In this document: positions 16,044 through 23,178 of the stretch, piece by piece
How positions within the stretch are numbered: the first letter of the stretch is position 1
How the letters are laid out: every line of letters starts with the position of its first letter
Assembly: GCA_002937555.1 (NCBI GenBank)
Contig: PTKB01000004.1
Span: 1-32,197, forward strand
Reading direction: 5' to 3'
Origin: Alphaproteobacteria bacterium MarineAlpha10_Bin2
GTDB lineage: Bacteria > Pseudomonadota > Alphaproteobacteria > UBA828
Length of the DNA: 32,197 nt
Position numbers and translations under genes: made by a program
The notes under the pieces: model-generated
Databases searched by the model: none
The model's input: only the letters and a program-made list of their open reading frames with translations
Told to the model about the DNA's origin: nothing

Positions 16044-18125
16044 ATGCGCCCGGATATTCTGAACCCGCTTTTCGCCCCTGTGAACACACTCCCCGGCGTC
16101 GGGCCGCGTATCGCCAAGGCCATCGAGCACTGCGCCGGGCCGTTGGTGGTCGACCTGCTGTGGCACCTGCCGAGCGGTCTGATCGACCGCAGATTCTCGC
16201 CGACGATTGCGGCGGCACCGGCGGGCGTGATCGTGACGCTGAAAGTACGCGTCGAATCCCATCACAAACCGGCGGTGCGCCGCCTGCCCTATAAAGTGCG
16301 CTGTTCCGACGAAAGCGGCGAACTGACCCTGGTGTTCTTCCATGCGCGTGAAAAATATCTGCTCGAAAACCTTCCGGTCGGCGAGATCCGCGTCATTAGT
16401 GGGCGCACCGAACGCTATGGCGACGAAATTCAACTGGTGCATCCCGATCACATCGCGCCCGAAGACGAGATCGAGAACATCCTCAGCGTGGAGCCAGTCT
16501 ATCCCTTGACAGCCGGCTTGAATCTAAAGCCGCTTTCGAAAGCCATTCAGGCGGCGCTTGAGCGCACCCCGGAACTACCCGAATGGTGCGATCCGGCCTA
16601 TCTCGCGCGCCAGGACTGGCCGCCCTGGAACACCGCCCTCTTGGCGGCGCACCACCCGGACAGCGAAGCCGATCTGGAGGCGAACACGAAGGTGCGCGAG
16701 CGCCTGGCCTATGACGAATTGCTCGCCAATCAGATGGCATTGGCACTGTTGCGCGCGTCCTTGCAGCGCGCCAGCGGTTGCGAAACCAAAGGCGATGGGC
16801 GTTTGCGCGAGATTGTCCGCACTGGGCTGCCGTTCACCCTCACTGCCGGACAACTATCGGCGATAGAGGAAATCGAAGCCGATCTCATGCAGCCGCACCG
16901 AATGCTTCGTCTTTTGCAAGGCGATGTCGGCAGCGGCAAAACGGTGGTCGCGCTCTTCACCATGTTGATCGCCGTCGAGGCCGGCGCCCAGGCGGCCTTG
17001 ATGGCGCCGACGGAATTACTGGCGCGCCAGCACTTTGCGACGCTTGAAAAACTGCTGGCTGAGAGCGGTGTGACGGTCGCCCTCCTCACCGGGCGCGGCA
17101 AGAAAAGCGAGCGCGAAGCGGTATTGGCAAGTCTCGCCGCCGGCGCTATCGACATCGCGGTCGGCACCCATGCGTTGTTTCAAAGCGGGGTGGAGTTTTC
17201 CGACCTGGCGGTGGCGGTGGTCGACGAACAACACCGCTTCGGCGTTCACCAACGCATGACTCTGGCGGCCAAGGGCAAGGGCGTCGACGTACTGGTGATG
17301 ACGGCAACGCCGATTCCGCGCACTCTTATGTTGACCGCCTACGGCGATTTGCAGAGCTCGCGGCTGCACGAGAAACCGGCCGGCCGTGCGGCTGTTGAGA
17401 CCCGTGTGCTGCCGATCAACCGGCTGGACGAAGTCATCGACGGTATCCAGCGCGCCGTGGAAGGAGGCGCCAGGGTCTATTGGATTTGTCCCTTGGTCGA
17501 GGAATCGGAAGCGGTCGACCTGGCGGCGGTGGCGGAACGCCATGCCCAGTTCGAAAACATTTTCGCCGCCCGCGTCGGCCTCGTGCATGGCCGCATGAAA
17601 AGCGACGACAAGGACGCCGCCATGTCCGCGTTCGCCGGCGGCGATCTCGACGTTCTGGTCGCCACCACGGTTATCGAAGTCGGCATCGATGTGCCGGATG
17701 CCACCATCATAGTCGTCGAACATGCCGAGCGTTTCGGCCTCGCCCAGCTCCACCAGTTGCGCGGGCGCGTCGGGCGTGCCGACAAGGCGGGTAACTGTCT
17801 GCTGCTCTACGCGCCGCCGCTCGGCGAAACGGCGCGCGCGCGTCTCGAAATCCTGCGCGAAACAGACGACGGCTTTCGCATCGCCGAAGAGGATCTCAAG
17901 CTGCGCGGCGCCGGCGAACTGCTGGGCACGCGCCAGAGCGGTCTGCCCGAGCTTCGCCTCGCCGACCTCGCCCGGCACGGCGAACTGTTGGCCACGGCGC
18001 GCGACGACGCCCGTTTGATCCTCGAGCGCGATCCGGAATTGAAGTCCGAGCGCAGCCAAGCGCTGCGCATTCTGCTTTACCTGTTCGAACGGGACGCGGC
18101 AGCGCGTTACTTGCGCTCGGCCTGA
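16044..18125 (+). CDS. recG: ATP-dependent DNA helicase RecG
   Basis: A 693-residue branch-migrating helicase that remodels stalled forks and Holliday junctions. An N-terminal wedge/OB region begins with NTLPGVGPRIAKAIE (helix-hairpin-helix-like) and includes VRCSDESGELTLVFFHAREKYL. The helicase core follows, with Walker A GDVGSGKT (293-300), DEQHRFG (394-400), TATPIPRTLMLT, the C-terminal helicase motifs TTVIEVGIDVPDAT and QLRGRVGRADKAG, and the RecG tail RGAGELLGTRQSGLPELRLADL. The ATG has GGAGG at 16022-16026, far upstream, so the ribosome site is weak. It is divergent from sdhE-mfd and its last 19 bases overlap the convergent DUF502 gene. Confidence 0.96.
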   Translation: MRPDILNPLFAPVNTLPGVGPRIAKAIEHCAGPLVVDLLWHLPSGLIDRRFSPTIAAAPAGVIVTLKVRVESHHKPAVRRLPYKVRCSDESGELTLVFFHAREKYLLENLPVGEIRVISGRTERYGDEIQLVHPDHIAPEDEIENILSVEPVYPLTAGLNLKPLSKAIQAALERTPELPEWCDPAYLARQDWPPWNTALLAAHHPDSEADLEANTKVRERLAYDELLANQMALALLRASLQRASGCETKGDGRLREIVRTGLPFTLTAGQLSAIEEIEADLMQPHRMLRLLQGDVGSGKTVVALFTMLIAVEAGAQAALMAPTELLARQHFATLEKLLAESGVTVALLTGRGKKSEREAVLASLAAGAIDIAVGTHALFQSGVEFSDLAVAVVDEQHRFGVHQRMTLAAKGKGVDVLVMTATPIPRTLMLTAYGDLQSSRLHEKPAGRAAVETRVLPINRLDEVIDGIQRAVEGGARVYWICPLVEESEAVDLAAVAERHAQFENIFAARVGLVHGRMKSDDKDAAMSAFAGGDLDVLVATTVIEVGIDVPDATIIVVEHAERFGLAQLHQLRGRVGRADKAGNCLLLYAPPLGETARARLEILRETDDGFRIAEEDLKLRGAGELLGTRQSGLPELRLADLARHGELLATARDDARLILERDPELKSERSQALRILLYLFERDAAARYLRSA

Positions 18126-18874
18126 GGCGGGATTTCCACATCCGCTGCATCGTCCTGGTCTTCGGACGCCACGGCCTCCGGGTCCGGCGGCGACACGATG
18201 CCGCCCGAGATCACCAGCTTCACCCCCTCCTCCACCGACATGTCGAGGGTGATGCAGTCCTTGCGCGGCACGAACAGAAGGAAGCCCGACGTCGGGTTCG
18301 GCGTGGTGGGTAGAAACACATTGACCATCTCATGCGGCGTTACGCGCTGGACTTCGCCTTGGGTGTTGCTGGTGACGAAACCCAGTACCCAAATCCCCTT
18401 GCGCGGATACTCGATCAGAACGACCTCGCGGAAGGCGCCTTCGGATTGCGCCAGCACGGCATCGAAGATCTGTTTCAGCACGCCGTAAATCGTGCGCACC
18501 ACGGGCACGCGCGCGACCATGTTCTCGCCCATCCGGACCATGAAGCGGCCGAAAAAATTGGTCACCAGGAAGCCGATTATGGTGACCACCAGCAGCACCA
18601 CGATGACGCCGATGCCGGGCACGCTCACACCGAGCACGTCTGAGGGGTTGTACGCGTCCGGAATGAGCGGCACCACGGTGTGGTCGACAAAGGCGACGAA
18701 CAGCCAAATCAGCCAAATCGTAATGCCAACGGGTGCCGAAACGACGATACCGGTGAGAAAATAAGTGCGCAGACGGGCAAGCAAGCCGCGTTTGCGTGCG
18801 GGCTTGATCAGCACCGGGCGTTCCCTGCTGCCGGTCTCCGGTGTCGAATTCTTATCGGTCTTTTTCGCGTTCAT
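18107..18874 (-). CDS. DUF502 family inner-membrane protein
   Basis: A 255-residue protein with a basic cytosolic N-terminus, two transmembrane segments (about 40-62 and 86-107) and a soluble domain carrying the DUF502 features VPVVRTIYGVLKQIFDAV, FREVVLIEYPRKGIWVLGFVT, VFLPTTPNPTSGFLLFVP and MSVEEGVKLVISGGIV. The C-terminal 30 residues are acidic and likely disordered. The function is unknown; the family is widespread and often near recG in alphaproteobacteria, as here. The start ATG is followed by a Lys-rich tail typical of cytosolic ends. Its 3' end overlaps recG by 19 bases. Confidence 0.87.
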   Translation of the reverse strand: MNAKKTDKNSTPETGSRERPVLIKPARKRGLLARLRTYFLTGIVVSAPVGITIWLIWLFVAFVDHTVVPLIPDAYNPSDVLGVSVPGIGVIVVLLVVTIIGFLVTNFFGRFMVRMGENMVARVPVVRTIYGVLKQIFDAVLAQSEGAFREVVLIEYPRKGIWVLGFVTSNTQGEVQRVTPHEMVNVFLPTTPNPTSGFLLFVPRKDCITLDMSVEEGVKLVISGGIVSPPDPEAVASEDQDDAADVEIPPQAERK

Positions 18875-19062
18875 TCGTCTCTATCCGGCCCGCGTCATTC
18901 AGGGTCGTGGCGATTACAACATTATTTTGCCGCCGACATGTATGCAAAAGATCGTTGTGACAGCGGACACAGAAGCTTTCGCGGCGGAAATTCATAACTA
19001 GAATAGACATGGTGGCGCGCCGAGTTGGCGATTTGCAGGGACACGAATGCAGGGACATGAAT
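18875..19062. promoter_or_regulatory. Divergent intergenic region between the DUF502 and type III PKS genes
   Basis: A gap of 188 bases that must hold promoters for both neighbours. On the plus strand TAGAAT (19000-19005, 5 of 6 to the -10 consensus) lies 16 bases after TTTCGC, a poor -35. No other structure was found. The assignment is weak. Confidence 0.25.
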
Positions 19063-20130
19063 ATGGAATCCAACGGTGGAATAGAGAACGCGCGCCTTGG
19101 CGCGCTGGCGACGGCCGTTCCCGATCATGTGTTGAACCAAGACGACGTCATGCGCGGCGCGGCGAAACTGTTCAAAGGCTCTTTTCACGATTTCGACCGG
19201 CTGATACCTGTGTTCAAGAATGCCGCCATTGGCACCCGCCATTCCTGCGTTCCCATCGACTGGTACCTGGAAGAGCACAGCTTCGCCGAGCGCAATGCGC
19301 TGTTTGTCGAGAACGCCGTCGATTTGCTTGAGCAGGCGGTGCTGCGCTGCCTGGAGCGCGCCGGCCTCGCCATTGCGGATGTCGACGTCTTGGTGGTCGC
19401 TTCGACGTCGGGAATCGCCGCGCCCAGCCTCGATGCGCTGTTGGTCGAGCGGCTTGAGATGCGGCGCACCGTTCAGCGCTTGCCGATCTTCGGTCTCGGC
19501 TGCGCCGGCGGCGTTATCGGCATGGCGCGGGCGGGCGCCCTGGCGCGCGCCATGCCGGGCGCCAATGTCGTCTTCGCGGTGGTCGAATTGTGCGGTTTGA
19601 CCTTCCGTTTCAAAGACCGGAGCAAGAGCAATGTGATCGCCACCGCATTGTTCGGCGACGGCGCCGCAGCCGCCGTGGTGAATACCGAGATGTCGGGGCC
19701 CGAACTTTTCGCTTGGGGCGAGCATACCTGGCCGGACACGCTCGAGATCATGGGCTGGCGCATCGAGGATGACGGCTTCGGCGTGCTGTTTTCGCGCGAC
19801 ATTCCCAATCTGGTGCGCTCCAAGATGCGCCATGCGGCCGAGCAATTCCTCGCCGATAACGATCTTGCGCTCGAGGATATCGACGAGTTCGTCTGTCATC
19901 CCGGCGGCGCGAAAGTGCTGACGGCGTTGGAAGAGGCGTTCGGCCTGCAAAGCGGCGGCCTCGCGCATGGCCGCGAGACGCTGCGCCAATACGGCAATAT
20001 GTCGGCGGCGACAATCATGTTCGTGCTCGAGCGCTCGCTGCAGCATAATGGCGCAAGCGGCGCGCGGCGCCTGATGTCGAGCCTGGGACCGGGCTTCACG
20101 GCCGGATTTCTGGTCCTCGACGGGGCGTGA
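19063..20130 (+). CDS. Type III polyketide synthase (chalcone/stilbene-synthase-like)
   Basis: A 355-residue ketosynthase homologue with the complete type III catalytic set: Cys147 in FGLGCAGGVIGM, His279 in CHPGGAKVL and Asn312 in YGNMSAATI. Other thiolase-fold signs are ALFGDGAAAAVV and the C-terminal LGPGFTAGFLVL. These enzymes extend a starter acyl-CoA with malonyl-CoA; bacterial members make alkylpyrones or alkylresorcinols. The starter here cannot be read. AGGGA precedes the ATG at 19063 by 7 bases; ATGs at 19057 and 19009 are in frame alternatives. The stop overlaps the next gene's GTG (GTGA), so the two are probably coupled. The BpsA-BpsB pair of Bacillus subtilis has this enzyme combination. 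Confidence 0.92.
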   Translation: MESNGGIENARLGALATAVPDHVLNQDDVMRGAAKLFKGSFHDFDRLIPVFKNAAIGTRHSCVPIDWYLEEHSFAERNALFVENAVDLLEQAVLRCLERAGLAIADVDVLVVASTSGIAAPSLDALLVERLEMRRTVQRLPIFGLGCAGGVIGMARAGALARAMPGANVVFAVVELCGLTFRFKDRSKSNVIATALFGDGAAAAVVNTEMSGPELFAWGEHTWPDTLEIMGWRIEDDGFGVLFSRDIPNLVRSKMRHAAEQFLADNDLALEDIDEFVCHPGGAKVLTALEEAFGLQSGGLAHGRETLRQYGNMSAATIMFVLERSLQHNGASGARRLMSSLGPGFTAGFLVLDGA

Positions 20131-20627
20131 TCGCCGCCTGGATAATTCTCGCCGCCGTTCTTGCGCAACGCCTCGGTGAGCTTGTTTATGCGCGGGCCAA
20201 TACACGCCGGCTGCTGGCCAAGGGCGGCACCGAGTTCGGCGCCGGCCACTATCCGCTGTTCGCACTGTTGCACAGCGCCTGGCTCGTGGCGCAGGCGCTG
20301 TGGCTGATCTTCATGGGTCTGGAAAATGTGATTTGGCCGCTGGTCGCGGTCTATGGCGCCTTGCAATTATTCCGCGCCTGGATCTTGTTGAGCCTGGGAG
20401 AGCGTTGGACGACGCGGGTAATCGTTTTGCCGGATGCGCCCTTGGTCCGCGCTGGGCCGTACCGTTTTATCCGCCATCCGAATTATTGGCTGGTGTGCGC
20501 CGAAATCGCGATCCTGCCGTTGATTTTCGGCGCTTGGCCTTTGGCGCTTGCCTTCTCAATCCTTAACGGCGCGTTGCTGTTCCATCGTATTCGTATCGAA
20601 AACGCCGCGCTCAATCAGCTCCGTTAG
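20127..20627 (+). CDS. Isoprenylcysteine carboxyl methyltransferase (ICMT)-family membrane methyltransferase, BpsB/YpbQ-like
   Basis: A 166-residue integral membrane protein with hydrophobic segments near 1-15, 45-65, 70-90 and 121-150. It carries the ICMT signature GPYRFIRHPNYW (110-121) and the C-terminal RIRIENAAL with the conserved Glu. The family transfers methyl from S-adenosylmethionine. In Bacillus, BpsB methylates the alkylpyrone made by the partner PKS, which fits the 4-base GTGA overlap with the upstream type III PKS. Substrate and product are inferred from context. The start is GTG. Confidence 0.85.
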   Translation: MIAAWIILAAVLAQRLGELVYARANTRRLLAKGGTEFGAGHYPLFALLHSAWLVAQALWLIFMGLENVIWPLVAVYGALQLFRAWILLSLGERWTTRVIVLPDAPLVRAGPYRFIRHPNYWLVCAEIAILPLIFGAWPLALAFSILNGALLFHRIRIENAALNQLR

Positions 20628-20634
20628 CGTCGTG

Positions 20635-20841
20635 TTATATCGACAGCCCAATGAGGCACAGTAGAGATGCGAATATGCCGTTGGTCGTATTGCACGGTGC
20701 GGCGCGCTTGAAAAAGCCACCCTTGCTCGGCTCATTATCCGCATTCGTCGGCGTTTCCAAACGTGCGGCCCAGGACGGGCCCACCGTCGACAACGCCAGC
20801 GCGAAAGTGGCCGGTTTCACCGAACTCCGCTTTCTCGCCAT
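20635..20841 (-). CDS. Small hypothetical protein with signal-peptide-like N-terminus
   Basis: An unrecognised 68-residue frame. It is supported by a strong ribosome site: GGAGGAA about 4-5 bases before the ATG at 20841. The N-terminus MARKRSSVKPATFALALSTV has a basic start and a short hydrophobic core, like a secretory signal, and the C-terminus (NGIFASLLCLIGLSI) is hydrophobic, so it may be exported or membrane-bound. No family was recognised. A plus-strand frame over the same bases (20651-20893) lacks a ribosome site and is less likely. It is convergent with the methyltransferase gene. Confidence 0.45.
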   Translation of the reverse strand: MARKRSSVKPATFALALSTVGPSWAARLETPTNADNEPSKGGFFKRAAPCNTTNGIFASLLCLIGLSI

Positions 20842-21050
20842 GATCTTCCTCCATCCAAATGTTGGTCGTTTCTGCCTACAAATTGTTAGATGAGGGGGCT
20901 TCGGAATTAACCAAGTGACAGAAGTCACAATCCATACAAATAAAGTTTACCGGCACCGATTTCACTCCCGAATGATCTATCCGGTGAACATTATTTCACT
21001 ACGAATGAAACTATTTACCGCACGCTATCCGGGCGAACTCGGCCCTCCGT
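20842..21050. other. Intergenic stretch between the small ORF and the lipoprotein gene
   Basis: About 209 bases, noticeably AT-richer than the surroundings, with no credible gene. It holds the ribosome site and presumably the promoter of the small minus-strand ORF. Apart from the GTGAC inverted repeat reported separately, nothing clear is seen. Confidence 0.5.
20915..20928. promoter_or_regulatory. Perfect inverted repeat GTGAC-N4-GTCAC, candidate operator
   Basis: Five-base arms around AGAA form a perfect dyad 74 bases upstream of the small ORF's ATG. It resembles a Crp/Fnr-type half-site layout (GTGA...TCAC) but with a 4-base centre between 5-base arms. No regulator gene is adjacent, and short dyads arise by chance. 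Confidence 0.25.
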
Positions 21051-21782
21051 CTAGGGCCAGGCGGCGGCTCTCAGACCGTCGGGGACGATTTCGGCAAAGA
21101 AGCGGAAATAACCGCCGTCTTGCGCGACCGCCGGCCTGGGCCGGAATTCGGTTTCTTCGGCGGGCAAGTCGCGTGCTTCCGGGAGGGCGACCTTGGTGCC
21201 GTCGAGGCGTTGCAAAACGTCAACGAAGCGAATGTTGGCGAACTCCGGTGACGGATGTACCCAGGCATTGAGGTGAAAGCGGTTGCCTTCGCAAGCGCTG
21301 ACGAGCCAATAGAACGAATGAGAGTCGAGGATCTTGCCGAGCGGCGGGCTGTCGAAAAAACCACTGGCCTCGAGCGACGTGCGCAACAGATTCATTTCCA
21401 CATCGTTCAATTGGGCTACGGCGCGTTTGCCCGACCATGGCCAATTGGGAAAGTGGAGAAGAAAATCCGGGCTCACCTTGGATGACAATATTTCGGCATC
21501 GATCATCCCGCCGCCGCCATCGGGAAGTCCGTTAATTTCGTAGGTGCGCACCTGTTCGGAAAAGATCGCGTTATAAATGAAGCGGTATCGCGGCGGCGCG
21601 TGGCTGCGGCAAGATTCCTTCAAATCCTCGCCGGCGAGATAGCTGAACCATGTAAACCGCCGCTCAGCTGCGTTCTCCGGCCGCTCGACATATTCGCACG
21701 CGCCGAGAACCAACGCCGCGCAGAACATAAGCAACATTCGGCGCGCTCGCCCGAACGTTGAATCGATGTGACGCCCTTTCAT
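21051..21782 (-). CDS. Putative lipoprotein of unknown function
   Basis: A 243-residue protein with a lipoprotein signal: basic N-terminus, hydrophobic core MLLMFCAALV and lipobox L-G-A-C with the modified Cys at residue 29. After it comes a mature domain of mixed strands with no motif I recognise. A Glu after the Cys suggests outer-membrane sorting. The ATG at 21782 lacks a clear ribosome site, so the in-frame ATG at 21737 (MLLMFCAAL) is an alternative. It starts 15 bases after the D,D-carboxypeptidase stop on the same strand, hinting at a cell-envelope role. Confidence 0.75.
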   Translation of the reverse strand: MKGRHIDSTFGRARRMLLMFCAALVLGACEYVERPENAAERRFTWFSYLAGEDLKESCRSHAPPRYRFIYNAIFSEQVRTYEINGLPDGGGGMIDAEILSSKVSPDFLLHFPNWPWSGKRAVAQLNDVEMNLLRTSLEASGFFDSPPLGKILDSHSFYWLVSACEGNRFHLNAWVHPSPEFANIRFVDVLQRLDGTKVALPEARDLPAEETEFRPRPAVAQDGGYFRFFAEIVPDGLRAAAWP

Positions 21783-21797
21783 ACCGAGGCGCGCGGT

Positions 21798-23066
21798 TCA
21801 GGAGGCGTGCTGCGCGAGGCGGGAATCCGGGTTGGGCATGACCGCGCACGGCATGGTCACCGCCTTGAGGGAGATGCACGCTTTCTTCGCCTCGACTTTG
21901 TGGAGGCCGAGAAATCGTGCGCGATAGAGAATGTCGCCGCGCGTCATTTCGATCGGTGTCAAGGCGGCGGAGGCGTTGGCGAGCAAATCGGGAAGCCGCG
22001 TGGAGACCACCCGCAAGGCCTTTTCGGCAGCCGAGATGGAGCGGTACGCGCCGATTTGAATTGCCCATTGGCCGGCAACGGGGCGCGGCGGCGTGGGCAG
22101 GAAAAGGGCCGAGGTGATTTGTTTCCGTGGGTCCGGTTTGAACATCGGCAAGGGAATCTTGCGGCTGTTCAATGCGGCGAATTGTTTCACGCCGAGGCGC
22201 TTATCGCGCTGCGCCATGCGTTCGAAAGCGAGATCGAGAAGCTTGACCATGTGCTGATCGCGTGACTTTGCGGTGCGCCCGCCAAACACCACGGCGATGA
22301 CGCGCCGGCCATCGCGCACGGCGGACGCCACCAGATTGAATCCCGAAGCGCGAATATATCCGGTCTTCATGCCGTCCATTCCCGGATATCGGTTCAACAA
22401 ATTATTATGAGTGCGATGGGTTGTTCCGCCGTAGGAAAATGATCTGGTGGAGAAATATTCGTAGTAGTGCGGGAAATCCCTGAGAATGGCCATCGCCAGC
22501 ACGCCCATGTCGCGCGCCGAGGAGAGTTGCTTGCGGTTGGGAAGCCCGGACGCATTGCGGAACCGGGTCCGCTTCATGCCGAGCGCCCGCGCCCGCGTGG
22601 TCATCGCCGCGGCGAATTCCCACTCGGTGCCACCGATCGCTTCGGCGACGACGGTGGCAACATCGTTCGCCGATTTTGTCGCCAGCGCCATGATCGCTTG
22701 TTTTACGGTAATGCTGCTGCCGCGCTTCAGGCCCAGCTTCAATGCCGGCTGGCCGGCGGCTCGCTTCGAGACGGACAGCTTGTCGCTCAACTGCATGCGC
22801 CCGCTATCGAGTTCCGCGAACAGCATGTAAAGGGTCATCATTTTGGTGAGCGACGCCGGATAGTTGCGCGTATCGGCATTGCGCGAACGCAGCACTTCTC
22901 CGGTATCGGCATCGAGAATGATCGAGGCGTAACCCGCTTCGCCCGGTTTGGCGCTTGTGAGCAGCAGCGTCATTGCCAGCACCAAAACCGCGGCGCAGGA
23001 AACCATCAGCCGAAAAACTGCCGATCCTCTATTTCTGCGTCTGTTCGCCACCAAATTGCCCGTCAC
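21798..23066 (-). CDS. D-alanyl-D-alanine carboxypeptidase (penicillin-binding protein 5/6-like) with SPOR domain
   Basis: A peptidase_S11 serine D,D-carboxypeptidase that trims the terminal D-Ala of peptidoglycan pentapeptides in the periplasm. With the GTG start at 23066 (422 residues) it has a long signal peptide (to about residue 45), then SxxK in ASLTKM (Ser72, Lys75), SxN in KSAND (Ser132, Asn134) and KTG (from Lys234) in DGMKTGY. A C-terminal SPOR domain (about 332-407, GQWAIQIGAYRSISAAEKAL) should bind denuded glycan at the division site. The frame is open to 23135 (also GTG), but that region contains the best promoter match, so the later start is preferred. The lipoprotein gene follows closely. 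Confidence 0.9.
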   Translation of the reverse strand: MTGNLVANRRRNRGSAVFRLMVSCAAVLVLAMTLLLTSAKPGEAGYASIILDADTGEVLRSRNADTRNYPASLTKMMTLYMLFAELDSGRMQLSDKLSVSKRAAGQPALKLGLKRGSSITVKQAIMALATKSANDVATVVAEAIGGTEWEFAAAMTTRARALGMKRTRFRNASGLPNRKQLSSARDMGVLAMAILRDFPHYYEYFSTRSFSYGGTTHRTHNNLLNRYPGMDGMKTGYIRASGFNLVASAVRDGRRVIAVVFGGRTAKSRDQHMVKLLDLAFERMAQRDKRLGVKQFAALNSRKIPLPMFKPDPRKQITSALFLPTPPRPVAGQWAIQIGAYRSISAAEKALRVVSTRLPDLLANASAALTPIEMTRGDILYRARFLGLHKVEAKKACISLKAVTMPCAVMPNPDSRLAQHAS

Positions 23067-23096
23067 GTTGGTTTTCTCGCGAATCAGGATTTGCCT

Positions 23097-23126
23097 CTTA
23101 TGAAGCAGAATAGATTCGCCCGTCAA
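23097..23126 (-). promoter_or_regulatory. Candidate promoter of the D,D-carboxypeptidase gene
   Basis: On the minus strand TTGACG (5 of 6 to the -35 consensus) and CATAAG (4 of 6 to -10) are 18 bases apart. The implied start lies about 25 bases before the GTG at 23066. If right, the longer reading from 23135 would not be translated. Confidence 0.35.
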
Positions 23127-23139
23127 GTTTAACACCCGA

Positions 23140-23153
23140 TTAAGACATCTTAA
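23140..23153. promoter_or_regulatory. Perfect dyad TTAAGA-CA-TCTTAA upstream of the D,D-carboxypeptidase promoter
   Basis: Six-base arms flank a 2-base centre. The outer TTAA pair is separated by 6 bases, one less than the CtrA consensus (TTAA-N7-TTAA), so it is not a standard CtrA site. It lies 13 bases upstream of the proposed -35 and downstream of the amidase stop; it could be an operator or chance. Confidence 0.3.
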
Positions 23154-23178
23154 TTCATGCGACGATTATTTACATTTC

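Noticed and set aside
17016..18059. Minus-strand open frame of 347 codons inside recG
   Set aside because: Shadow of recG; no domain is recognisable and recG is complete.
18922..20265. Minus-strand open frame of 447 codons opposite the type III PKS
   Set aside because: It is an Arg/His/Gln-rich antisense shadow typical of GC-rich coding DNA; the plus strand holds the intact catalytic triad.
20651..20893. Plus-strand 80-codon frame over the small minus-strand ORF
   Set aside because: No ribosome site and no recognisable features, whereas the opposite frame has a strong Shine-Dalgarno site.
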